Positions 37,007 to 48,783 of a DNA stretch of 64,000 nt are shown piece by piece. Under the pieces are notes generated by a model, which was not told the DNA's origin, did not search any database, and saw only the letters and a program-made list of their open reading frames with translations. The first letter of the stretch is position 1. The number at the start of each line of letters is the position of its first letter. This DNA comes from Brugia malayi (Eukaryota > Nematoda > Chromadorea > Rhabditida > Onchocercidae), in assembly GCF_000002995.4 (NCBI RefSeq), contig NW_025062477.1, positions 8,714,649 to 8,778,648 of the forward strand, written 5' to 3'. The translations under genes and the position numbers were made by a program.

Positions 37007-40000
37007 ATGTTATTTTGGAAATTTAATCGTTCAGTTCTGTTTTATTATTGCTCCATTATTCTATCACTGTCCTGTGTCATGACAATTTTAATAAGGAGTG
37101 ATATTATTAATAATGGTCCTAATAATGGAAGAAACTGTAGACAGTTTACACAAAATAATCGACGTGTGTATGAATGCATAAACGTCAAGTTCCAGAATAT
37201 TTTACAAGTTCCTCCTGGAACGATGGTTCTCAGAATTTTAAATTCTATGATAAAGCAATTATCTTTGCTAAATAATATTGAAATTGTGACGGTGATGATG
37301 AATTTTTGTAATTTATCGGATATTTCGCCAGAAGCTTTCATTTTTGCAACAAATTTACGGAAACTTGATTTGTCACATAATCTGCTTAGAACTCTTGAGT
37401 TCAAAAGTGATTCTTCCTTTTTCATCCAAAATTTGATTATCTCCTACAATGACTTTATGACTATTCCATTACTGTATTCCCTACAACAACTGAGATATCT
37501 CGATATTTCACACAATAAAATTCGCTACCTCCATGGATATGATTTATTATTACCCAAGCTAGAAGTGGTCGATCTGTCTCATAATCAGCTGCATGTCGTG
37601 AAACCCACGAATTTCGGCAATATGATACGGGTCATAGAATTAGATGGATGTCCATGGCGATGCGATTGTCATCTGCGAGATTTTATATCTTTTCAACGAA
37701 AAACCCTAAACGCCAAATCATCACAGTGTTATGAACCATCACAAATTCATGGTATCAGCTGGGACGATCTTAGTTTAGAGGTAAGCAAAGTTTTTCACCC
37801 AAAACGAAATTGGTTCTGTCTGTTCGTAAATTTTCTTCGAACAGTCTCCGAGCCAGTGAACACTTCAAAGAATATTTAACATTGATCAATCCGGATAGCT
37901 CCTCAATCATCATTGAAAAAATACAGACTCTTACTACACAATATCTCACTTAGAATCTAAAAATTTTTTTTTAGCATTTTGAACCAAATTTTCAATCTTC
38001 AAGTTTTAAGAGACCAGATTTTATAACGCATTTGCATAGTTAAGAGAGGTGATTAGTCATACCAATAATTGAATAATGTTGGTTTTTTCTTGTTTATAAC
38101 ACATTTATTTGATATGTACATAAGTGAAGAATTCTGAAAAGTCATAAAATAGTCATTTATGTGTTCTCATTCAGAAAGGAATATTTTACCTGATTGTCTC
38201 TAACCTGTCTTCTGGAACATTACTTCTAATCACTCTGTCGTGAAACCTCAAACTTGGGTAATTAAACCTTTATTTAACATGAAGCAAATAATAGCGCTTT
38301 ATACATATCGTACGGATGTCACACCGATTAACAAACGCGTAACGAAAGATATAATTATAAAACATTAAAATGATATCAAAACCACCCCAAAATGCAGAAT
38401 GAACCACCGTATGGAGGACGATGATTTACATGCAGAACTGAGCTGACCAGATATCCGGCAGAGGATATTTAACTGATGTGAAACAAAGACTGCTAATAAA
38501 GGGTTTTTGCTAACAAAGGGTTTTTGTTGTGTGAGGAAAAGGAATCAGATAAGAGGAATTTGTTAGTTTTGGATATAATAATTTAAATATTTCGTCTTTC
38601 ACGACACACTCTGAGAATTGATAGCCGTTTACAAGTTATCTATCTGTCTTTCATCGAAAACTATTCTGATCAGAGAAATCGACCGATGTAGAAATTAAGG
38701 CCAGTAATATTTTTGAAAAATTCATACTATTGTTATCATAAAAGAGAAATAGAATATGAAGCATCGAATATTTTTTGATGTGATAAATACTTATGTACTT
38801 GATTGTACGGTTATATAACATTCATAACCGAAATTTGTTTACTCCATACAGGTTTATGTTATATATCATATCTTCACTGTCTTCTGCATGTCAAGTACAA
38901 ACATGAAAGCAGTATTTATCTGTGAACATATTAATGAACAATAAATTCTATTATTTGATTTCGATTTTTATATCACTAAATGAAATGAAACTTCAGTTTT
39001 ACAAATTATTTCTAAATCACTAAATATTCATCCATTTTTGTTTTTATTTTGCAGCTCCGCAATGAGCCCAATTATGAAATGAGTTTGACTATAAAGTGCA
39101 TTAATATTCCAAATATTCCTTATTCTTTTTTACAAATTTTAGGAATAATTTCGAAAAATTTCAAAAAAATTCTGCTACTGAAACAGCAACAAATTCAAAA
39201 TAAAAAAAGCAAAATTCGACTTAATAAGATCTAAATATGGCACAAGCGTATTAACTGGGCTATAATTTACAAATTCATTTTAAACAAAGCTGTTGATTTT
39301 AGTAACAATCTCATCACCACTTTGCTCTATCTCAAGTGAAATTAAAGAAAACCTAACCATTCATAAATAGGAGTGTATATTAATGGACAACTTCCTTCAC
39401 ATGCTTTATTTATTAGGAAAGTCTCACTTCTTTCTGTTTCAAGTTGTTTGAATAAATTTTAAAACTTATATTCGCCTTTTTGAATGGCAACAGTTAAGAT
39501 CAAAGCGATAATATAAATTTTCCATACAAATGTTAAGAAATGGCGGGTTTCTCAGTGCGCCATATAAGAAGCATTGACGTAATTTAATATAACACCTTTC
39601 TGCGATGGCGCTAATGGATATTGGACATATAATACTTGGACAGTTTATTGTTGCTGCTTCTTTAAGACTGCAATCTTACCGCAGCGATTTAATACATGTT
39701 AATACGACAGAAAAATAGCATGTAAGAAAAATAACGACTAATTGTTCGTTTCGATGTGACTGGAAAATGTTTGAAACACAAATTATTTGAAATTCCTAAT
39801 GTGTTGATACGCTGATTTTTTGTATTTAAGAGAAGAATTATCCAGAAGTCTTGTGCAAATTTTCCAAGTTAAAATAGATTTTAGATTTCATGAAAATTTG
39901 ATCAGGACTTAATAAATAGTTTTAGGATTTCGCATGTGGACCAGTAATCGAAGGACCGCTTCAGGAGAAACTACAGGCAAAGGAAGGTGAAGCTATATCA

Positions 40001-40741
40001 TTCCTGTGCATCGTTTGGGGTAACCCTAAGCCTGTGGTACAGTGGTATAAAAATGGATTTGCCCTTCGGCTTCTCTATTCCGACGATGATCGAATTGCTG
40101 TGGAAGATGCCGCATCCAGCAATGAAACGTATCATTTGATGCATATTCGACAAACGCTACCCGAAGATGAGGCTACCTACTGGTGCAGAGCTACCACAGG
40201 TTTCCTCGTTAGTACAAAACGTTTTGATTTACGAATTAGTTCCATGAGACGGTTGAATACAAATGAAAAGGATGATCAAATGCTTCCACCTAATACTACT
40301 GTTAGCATTTTCACGGAATTTCGGGGAGAAAATGGAGGATGGAAGAAAGCAGTACTGCAAAATTGGTCCATAGGGCAGCTGATGCTGTTCGCTGTTGTAT
40401 TATTTGCTGTAGTATTATTCTTTGTGACTTGCACTTTTATGTTTATTAGCTGGTATCAGATTCAGAATCATCATGAAACTTCCAGCAATCAGTTAAAGGA
40501 AGTGGAAGTGTTTAAGGCAGCAAAACCAATAGCGCATTCAACTTTGGAAGTGACATCAGTGCAAAATGAATTCAGTGAACTATCGCAAATTCAGAAATTG
40601 AAATCACTACTGCTCCAAAAGGAAGAAGCATTATTGGGAATTAATTCTTCAGGGAGTGCTAATAAATTGATTCGAAAGGCGCCTTTGGCACAATGTGATC
40701 GTGATACTTCTATATTGCCACTTGTACAAACTTCTTTGTAA
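37007..40741 (+). CDS. LRR-Ig single-pass membrane protein
   Basis: Cell-surface receptor or adhesion-type protein (LRIG/kekkon/LINGO-like architecture). Two exons, 37007-37780 and 39926-40741, join in phase 0 to 529 aa. The ATG at 37007 leads into a hydrophobic signal sequence. Leucine-rich repeats follow ([43 protein letters not shown]). An LRRCT cap ([12 protein letters not shown]) is completed by DFAC at the start of exon 2, which confirms the join. Next come one C2/I-type Ig domain (Cys in [12 protein letters not shown] and in ATYWCRA, Trp in VVQWYKNG), a membrane helix about 60 codons after the second Ig Cys ([16 protein letters not shown]) and a tail of about 100 residues. The intron is 2.1 kb. 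Neuronal guidance or synaptic roles are common in this class; the ligand is unknown. Confidence 0.92.
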
Positions 40742-40900
40742 TTTATGCAGAAACACATTTAAGAAGTGCCTTCACTTGTAAACAATGAACAATTAATGTT
40801 GCATTCTATTATTTTTCATTCTAACTTTTCATATATTCATATCGAAATGACTGTGATGATGGTACTTGCATCCGCGATATTATATCTATCTAAACTATGC

Positions 40901-40906
40901 AATAAA
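40901..40906 (+). terminator. Candidate polyadenylation signal of the LRR-Ig gene
   Basis: AATAAA 160 bases after the TAA stop, the first such hexamer on the sense strand downstream. Confidence 0.55.
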
Positions 40907-43900
40907 AAATAATGACAAAGTATCATTCACTGTCCAAGATAGATTTACTAGTTTGATAGCGAAGTATGCCCGTAGGAGTAGAATAATGAAGAATAGTCAT
41001 TTGAAGCATTTTTCTTAATTTTCTTCCTCTATTTTTTAGGTAAAACTTATAGAAAGTAAGCTAAGGGAGTAGTTTCAGTGGATTAAAATTGCTTTCGTTA
41101 TTCGACCGCAGTCTTTGAAAGGAATTAAATTGGAATCAAGACAACATTTTGGAACCAAGCAAATAAAGTCAGCTTGCCGTGATTAGTGACATTTTACTTT
41201 TAACAGAGTATTTTTACTTTCTATAATGTGGGAACACAGTCATTTATTATTGGTCAGTATGTGGTAATCATAAAGTAAAAGTAGTGACGAAGAGTAAGTA
41301 TTGATCTTCCTAGTCACTGATCTAAACTATTATTTGTATTGTTCAGTATAATGATAAGCATACACTTATACTATTTTAAATGCATATGATGAATTATTGC
41401 TTCATCTCATGTATACCCAAGTTAATTTACTCAATTTTCTTTTCCTCAAATCGTTGATTTTTTTGCCATATAAGCATGTTTATAAATGATCCACAAATAT
41501 TACTGGTTCAATCACTTGAATTTAATAGTGATACATTGTTTAATGATGTTATAATCTGTTGTAGATGGTTCAAAAATGCGGAAATTCATCTTGAACTTCA
41601 TCAGGACAAAGTTGTGAATAACCTGTCAGATGTAATGGATTTGTATGGGACAAGTTATTCCTGATTTTTACATTATTGAAATTCGCTTTGTGTTTAAATC
41701 TCACATTCATTCTTGTTTTATTTGTTTTTGCCATTTACTTATTATTTTTTATTCGATAAATTCGATAAAACAGTGAAGGCAATTATGATTCGTCATTTTG
41801 TTGCAGAGTTTTTCAAGAACTGTTTTTGAATTTTTCTCCATTGTTTTTTCTTACACTTATGTTTCAAATGTAATGTTAAAGAAAATTAACAGCTAATATT
41901 CTCTTAATGTATCAATTATTAGTGATAAATGCGAGTTTTTTTTTTTTTCGCATTGAATATAAGATCTTTTGTTTGCATTACAAAACTATTTCAGTTTCAT
42001 CATTCTGGCCAAGTAAAGGTCTCCGTAAGACAAAGGATTTATTACTGATTTATATTTATCGCAACGAAAATTAATACCCAATTAATAAAATTAAAAGCAT
42101 CTGATTTTATTAGCTCAGCACTGAAGCAACATACTACTTGCTTTTTCAGTCACCTTCATCTGAAATGACCTATCAAACTTCCATTTATCCAAAATTTTGT
42201 TCACAGATATCAATAAAATCTAAACAGAAATGTACGTTTCCCTTCTATCTTTGATTCTTGTTTTTTGTCAAAAGAAAATGGAATATTCATCACATAAAAG
42301 CTAAGGAGAATTTCTGAAGTTAACATCCTTTTGTGAGTGCTTAATAATGGCAAGCAAAAAGTACTAGAAGGCCCCAGTTTAAATGATCGTTTATTTCCTT
42401 GATTTTTTTGCCGAGGATAACTTCTAGTGAATAGACCGACTCCATCATCCAAGAAGCAAATTCATGAATTTTATGTGAGTGCATGGTAAAATATCTGGAA
42501 CAAATTCGATTCTACTCGGTAATTCTGATAGTCCTTCTGTTCATTTTTGCAAAAGTCATAAGGTAAAATTATTGCTGTGTTTTTGAACATGTTTTTTGAA
42601 CAGAAATGAAGAGGTTTAACTACCGAAAACATTCACTTCAGGTTTTATGTTTTGAATTTTTTTTTTTTTTTTTTTGAGAGGTACCCACGATCACATAACT
42701 TGCTGAAATTCATAGGATGGATAATGTTGTATGAATGTAGTTATTGGTATACTTTATTTGTCAATTTTTTTCTTTTAACTATATAATTACTTGTGACGTA
42801 GATAGCATGTGTGCGTACCTATGCTAGCATCATGTTATTAAATGATATTATTTCTAGAAGCTTATTCGGTGAATGAAGGCATAAATTGTATCTCAACAAA
42901 ATATTTACCACATCTTAATTTTATAATATTTGCTTTTACACTTCATTCAGTCTATAATAAATTACTCACATTGTTAATTAAGTATTTCACACCATCTTTT
43001 CCATTCCATTGAAATCGCTTAAATACTTCGCTTCTAAATCAATCTAAAAGGATAGATATTAATAATGGTTACAACTATGGAAACAATGAAACAGTTTCAA
43101 TGTCTAGTATAGGACCGTTCTGACTCTTTACTAACAGTCTAATATTAATGTTTTCTATTTAAAAGATTTGGTAGAGAATACTAATCACTTCCCACCTCAG
43201 CAATTCTCCAGTTTATAAAGTATTCTTTTTTATACTTCAATGGGAGACTTTGAGAAGAATTTGAAATTATATTTTCTAAAATTCTGGAGAGACTGGAACC
43301 TAATGTAGCATTATTCCTTTACTAAAATATTTGAAACTTCAATTCGAAATTTGAATTTTTGTTTCTCAGTATATTCGGAAAATCAGCGTCTTGTTTGCTA
43401 TCACAGTTGATGTAATGTTCACTGATTGGTTTTTTATTCTTTGTCACATTACTGCAGTTTATGAAAAATATGCATCAAAATTTCTTATGAATTTGAGGAT
43501 CACTAGCTCTGATCTTATTTATTTCATTTTGCTCTACAATAACTTATCGATAGAGGAAAACAAGAAACATGTTTGAATGTTGAAATAATGAAATGATATA
43601 CAATTTTATTTTTTTTTTTAAATTAATGTTAAGCATACACTGACCCCATATAAAACAAGGATAACCTCAAATCGGATATAATTAAAACTAAAATGACAGA
43701 GGCATTATAATCAGGCATTTCATCTTGGAAAGTAAACTGACAGATGAATCGGATGCACACTAACACTGCTTTTTAAGATACACCGTATCACAATTTTCCT
43801 GATCTTCCTTCTTTATTATTTCAAAATCCAAACAATTTCAGATAGCAGTGAGAAGTGTTCGAGAAACAATGAACGGTACACAAACAAATATGTGATTATA

Positions 43901-44592
43901 TTTGTACTATGCTCTACATATTTTAGATATTAAAATAACCACAACACACAACTATATGAATTAAATCCTGAGAGTAAATATTGCTATAATAAGCGTCTCT
44001 ATAATAAGAGAAAAAAGCAATCGTCATGGAAACATGCCACATCAATGGGCCAATGAACTTCAACCTTTCGTTCTCTCAATCCTCATATATATCAGTTTGA
44101 AAAAAATTCTATGAGCACCGTAACCTGAAAATTATCACAGTGCATTCTAGCATATCTCGAATTGTGACTCCTCACGGCATATATCAAAGATGAGGAATGC
44201 CTCATGTCAACTGATATATATTGTCAATCACGGGATCCTATTCCTTACTCTTTTGCTCTTCTGCACTACGATTAGCAATGCTTGTTGTCAGATGTGACGC
44301 TCCATTAGATCTCAAAATTCTGTTCATCCTGAATATTTTAATTTTATTTAGGAATAACATTACATAATATTCAACCATAGCATAATCACATGAGGCAACA
44401 CTCTCACCAGTCTGTTCCTAATTACCGTACTATCTTACCCCCCATTATATTTCTAATTTGTTCCACCAATACACCTCTGACCTCCCATCTACATCACCGA
44501 ACTAACAAAAGAAATGGATGCAAACTTTATTATTATAAACCAGATCAGTTTATAATTAATGGTCAGTGGTTTAGTTATTACTATGAGTGGTA

Positions 44593-44732
44593 GTCCGCTT
44601 GCTGGGTTTTGTGGTCCACTCGCGGGGTTTGGTGGTCCACTTGCTGGGTTTGGTGGTCCACTTGCTGGGTTTGGTGTGTTGGGTTTGGTGGTCCGCTTGC
44701 TGGGTTTGATGGTCCGCTTGCTGGGTTTGGTG
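44593..44732. repeat. 21-bp minisatellite, six full copies and one 14-bp partial
   Basis: Full units at 44593, 44614, 44635, 44656, 44691 and 44712, with a truncated unit at 44677-44690. The consensus runs GTCCNCTTGCTGGGTTTGGTG with C/T variants. Because 21 is a multiple of 3, the tract stays open on both strands and translates as repeating PLAGFGG (plus) or NPASGPP (minus) heptads. Confidence 0.93.
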
Positions 44733-47700
44733 CCAAACGATGACTTTATCAATCCCAGAACCTCACGCACAGAGCCAAGCAAATTTCTTAAATCTCTAAT
44801 TTTTAAAATTAAAAAAACGGCGGTATGAAAATATCGGAGGCATGAAAATATCGCGGCTTATATGGTTTGTGTCAACCACGATATGAAACATAAGAAGTTC
44901 TCTACAAGTTACTCAGTTGCTTTTCTGTTGTATGACACATTTTTGTTGTCATTACTCAGACTATCATAAGTATTGAAAATGACTAACTGGTGGAAGCTTA
45001 TTAAGCGATAAAGAGTGGGTAAATGTATTGTTGTTTGAAGAAGATACCTAACTGCTCTTGGGTAATGCTTCAGTTTTTCCTATTGATGTACCTAGATTTT
45101 TAGTATTCATGATAATGGTAGCAGCGTGACCAACCTATAATTCAGTCGCTATCCACTCATTTCTGTATTGTAAGCTCCAGCACTCATCATGCTGAACTTC
45201 AGTGAGGTTATAAATTTGACGTGACATTATCAAGGATAACTTAATAAGTAGTAGCGTCCTCTAAATGTCATTGGATATGCAACAGAAAAGATTAGAAATC
45301 AGTAATCATTGTAGATCTTTTTATATTTTTTGTTGAGATCATGTCATGAAGTTGCATAGGTTAGTTCCCATTAGAATATGGAGATATAAGAACTGGTGCC
45401 GTGTGTATCAATTTTTTACAATATGACGTCAGCTATTACTAGTGAGTCCTGCATTTGCGCCTGCAAACTGCATACGCCCACACGATTTATTTGAGGTATG
45501 TGAACATATGTCATACTGTATCTGTATACTTTCGACACCCCACTCCATCGTAAACCTAGTTCGGAGAAATTTTGAAAAGCTTTTTGTGTATTACCAATGT
45601 TTCACATATACCAAACAGAATGACCGGCATACCATTGTATATAACCGGATAATATTTCGGTACTACCACTCTAGTGCATCTGTTTAGTTTTCCGAATGTT
45701 GTAGATTTACTTCTGCTTCGTTTTTGTCAGATTGCAACAGTTGGATTCTTGCCCTTTACCACTAAATGGCGTAATTCATGTTGTTATATAACAAAATTGT
45801 ACACTTGTGGTATAACTGGAAAAAAAGTGAAATACTCGATGTTATAACAGTGATATGAATGAATCTATCTGAACACTGTTAGCAAGGAATCTTTCACTTA
45901 ATGCTATCTAAAGTTTTACACTGTAATAGTAATGTTTTAATTAGAGTTTAGGAAATTCATGTCAAAATTTTCCTGCAGGCGAAAAAATACGTAATCTAAT
46001 CATAAAATTATGAATAAGGACTATTAAAAGCGATGCACCTCTAATTCATGAAATTAGTCCTGCGAGAATATCATCAGTAGTATCCACTGCTCTCGTAATA
46101 AGGTGGGCTTGGAAAAACACTTTAAAGAGCCAAACACAGAATGAAATAATGAAAAAATGAAATATGATTAAATGGAGAAAAAGTTAAATGAAGAAAAAAT
46201 ATCGTTGTTACTAATGTTTTTTAGAATAGCCATAGATTGGAAGATATTTACATGTAGATGAGAGAGTGATAAAATTATCGATGCTACAAATGGTTGCTGG
46301 AAAATGCATTTATCAGATCCATCTCTCTCCATGTTTCCTGTTGTTTGTGTTGATGTGTAATCTATAACCGACGATCGCTTTTTACATGTTATACAGCTTT
46401 TTAGAATCAGAAGCAAAGTTAATTTTTTACTGAATGTAGGACTGCTAATATCAGGTATAGTTAGGGATTGGAGCACTGATTAAATGATGTACTATGTAAT
46501 TCCTCATCAATTGTTTTTGTAATTTCCTGGGTATTCGCCTTACTAGTAAAATTATATTTCTGGAACAACTTACATTGTACATTGGAGAGTGATATCTTCT
46601 AATCAGTTCTGTGTATGGTGATATTGTGCTAGAAATTACTTCTGATGAGGTTGTTAAAATATGTTTACTAAAGACCTTATACCATAGGAAGCCAACAGTA
46701 TCAACAAATCACTACATTTGGAAATTTTATCTGAAGTTTTAGTTATGTCCATCAGATGTGTATTTTAATTTTATAATTTAAATGGTTCATCAACGAGAAG
46801 TTTGCAAACAGGGGATTTTTTTAAAAGTTGACCACTAAAATTATCAGTGGAGGGAATGGTGAAACAGGGCACACACTAAATGAATTCCGGAGGAAAATAA
46901 AGGACAACAAAAAAGCCATTATAAATGTTTCACCATCCTTTGATTTCATCACTGCTCTATCTGTATCACAGAGTAGGTTCAGCTATGTTCGTATAAACTT
47001 TTTTGAATTTTATTTTGATTTGAATCTTCGTTTTCCATTATGTCATTCATTCTGCTATTAACAAACTACATGTAGGTTATATGTCAGCTGATGAATTTAT
47101 TCGATTTATAAATAGCATTTAGAAAGTAGAATGTTTTGATGTCTGCTCCAAATCGACTGAGCTCTCAGCACAAAGCAGTGTTCTGAGTATAGCAGCTTCA
47201 CTGTATTTTTAAGTTGATGAAATGTTCCTTCCTTCATATGTCACATTATAATAAGGTACGGTTGAGTGAGGGAATATGACGTTAAGTTGGTATTCATTAA
47301 AGAACTTTAGGCTGAATTCTGTTTTGCAGTAGACAAAAGGATCAAAAATGTGGATTTCCATTATGGTTATTCTAGTTCCTTTCTCGGTGACACACCGAAA
47401 AACACACATGAGTGGCATGGCGTGTCATCAAGCGTTAAAATGTACTGGTTTTGCTTCAGACCGATTTCGATAGTAGGAAGAGAAGAATTTTCAATTCCCG
47501 AGGTAAGAGAGGTTGTACATGGTGAAATGCATTAAAAAGATAAAGAATTATAAAATCGTGGATGTGCTAAAGACGAGCTAAAGGAAGGATAGGCTCTCAA
47601 AGGGATGAATGTATCACGAAGGACGAAAGAGAGGATATGAAGCGTGGAATGGAATGGACTGAAATTTGACTGATGATTGTGATAGAGACTGGATCGTGGC

Positions 47701-47910
47701 CTTATAAGACTTGCAAAGAATTGAACTTGAAACGAGAGGGGAAAATAGCAAGCTTACCAACTGCTACTACTGATTCATCTGCATCTGGAAAAGGAAGACA
47801 GTGAGGGAATCGGCCTTGAAGTAATAAGATGGGTAGTTTTGGACACAGCAGGGAGTTAGCTAGAAGGAAGGAAGGATTACCTGGATGATGGTAATGGTCA
47901 TTATGAAATG

Positions 47911-47966
47911 ATGATAAAGATGAGGATGATGATGATAATAATAATGATAATGGTGGTGATGATGAC
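47911..47966. repeat. GAT/AAT/GGT trinucleotide microsatellite
   Basis: Imperfect run of GATGATGAT, AATAATAAT and GGTGGTGAT units seen by eye, in the non-coding stretch upstream of macoilin. Confidence 0.7.
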
Positions 47967-48783
47967 AAAGTCCAGGCGAAGAGAAGGGTCGGGGAAGAAG
48001 AGTGTGGCAGTGGGGTAGAGGCTTGTTGAGGGATTGCTGTCAGTTGCACTTGAAAGCTTGCAATGAAGCAAGACTAAGTCGATAACACTTTTTTCCATCA
48101 TTTTTGTTTCCGTTTTGTTGATAATCTCTTATGATTTGTTTTCTCACAGATTCATCCTATTTTGCAATGCAGCTAATATCCGTGATAGCCATGAATGTCA
48201 TGAGATTACTTACATTAAGTTGACAGTGAGCTAAATCGTCATCTTGATATACACTTTACCTGATTATAGGCATAGGACTCATATTAATGTTAGTAGAGAT
48301 GTTACTTTCAGTATCGTTGATAACTGCGTATAGACATAGCACTGTGGGTTCTTTTGATAATGCTCATTCGTAGATTCACAACATTTTTGTTATGTTGAAA
48401 CTATAAAGGGACAACCTCGCTTTCTGCTTATGCAAAGTGACTTTTGCGGTACTTTTTTCTATTAAGACTATAAACTTGTTTCGATATAACTTTAAGAATA
48501 ATTATCAACTGTAAACTCGCCTAACTTACGTTTATGTTCCCACCTCTGCAGGATGCGTTATTCACTGGTTTAATGTTTATTTTGCGTTTATACAGTCAAA
48601 GTAGGAACAAATAACTATAATATATTTAAAAAGTCGGCTGTATTACTTGATGTCATATTGTGCTATGCTTCGTGTAGTTTAAGAAGTTACATTAAAATGT
48701 TTCCTTTCTAAATGTGTGAAAGTTGAAGAGTTTTCAATATTTTTTAGTTAATTACTGTCTGAGAGAATAGCTGGTCTTCAGAA

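Larger units (their letters stand above)
40742..48783. other. 8-kb gene-poor region
   Basis: Between the LRR-Ig gene and macoilin. Apart from the 21-bp minisatellite (44593-44732) and a GAT/AAT trinucleotide patch (47911-47966) I see no supported exon, RNA gene or transposon. Longest open frames are short, hydrophobic or low-complexity and lack splice partners. It could hold regulatory DNA for either neighbour. Confidence 0.5.

Noticed and set aside
44489..44828. Repeat protein (NPASGPP or PLAGFGG heptads)
   Set aside because: Open on both strands only because the minisatellite unit is 21 bp; no flanking exon or splice support.
47702..48101. Minus-strand Ser/Pro-rich and poly-Ile ORFs
   Set aside because: They translate the GAT/AAT microsatellite, which keeps frames open by repetition.
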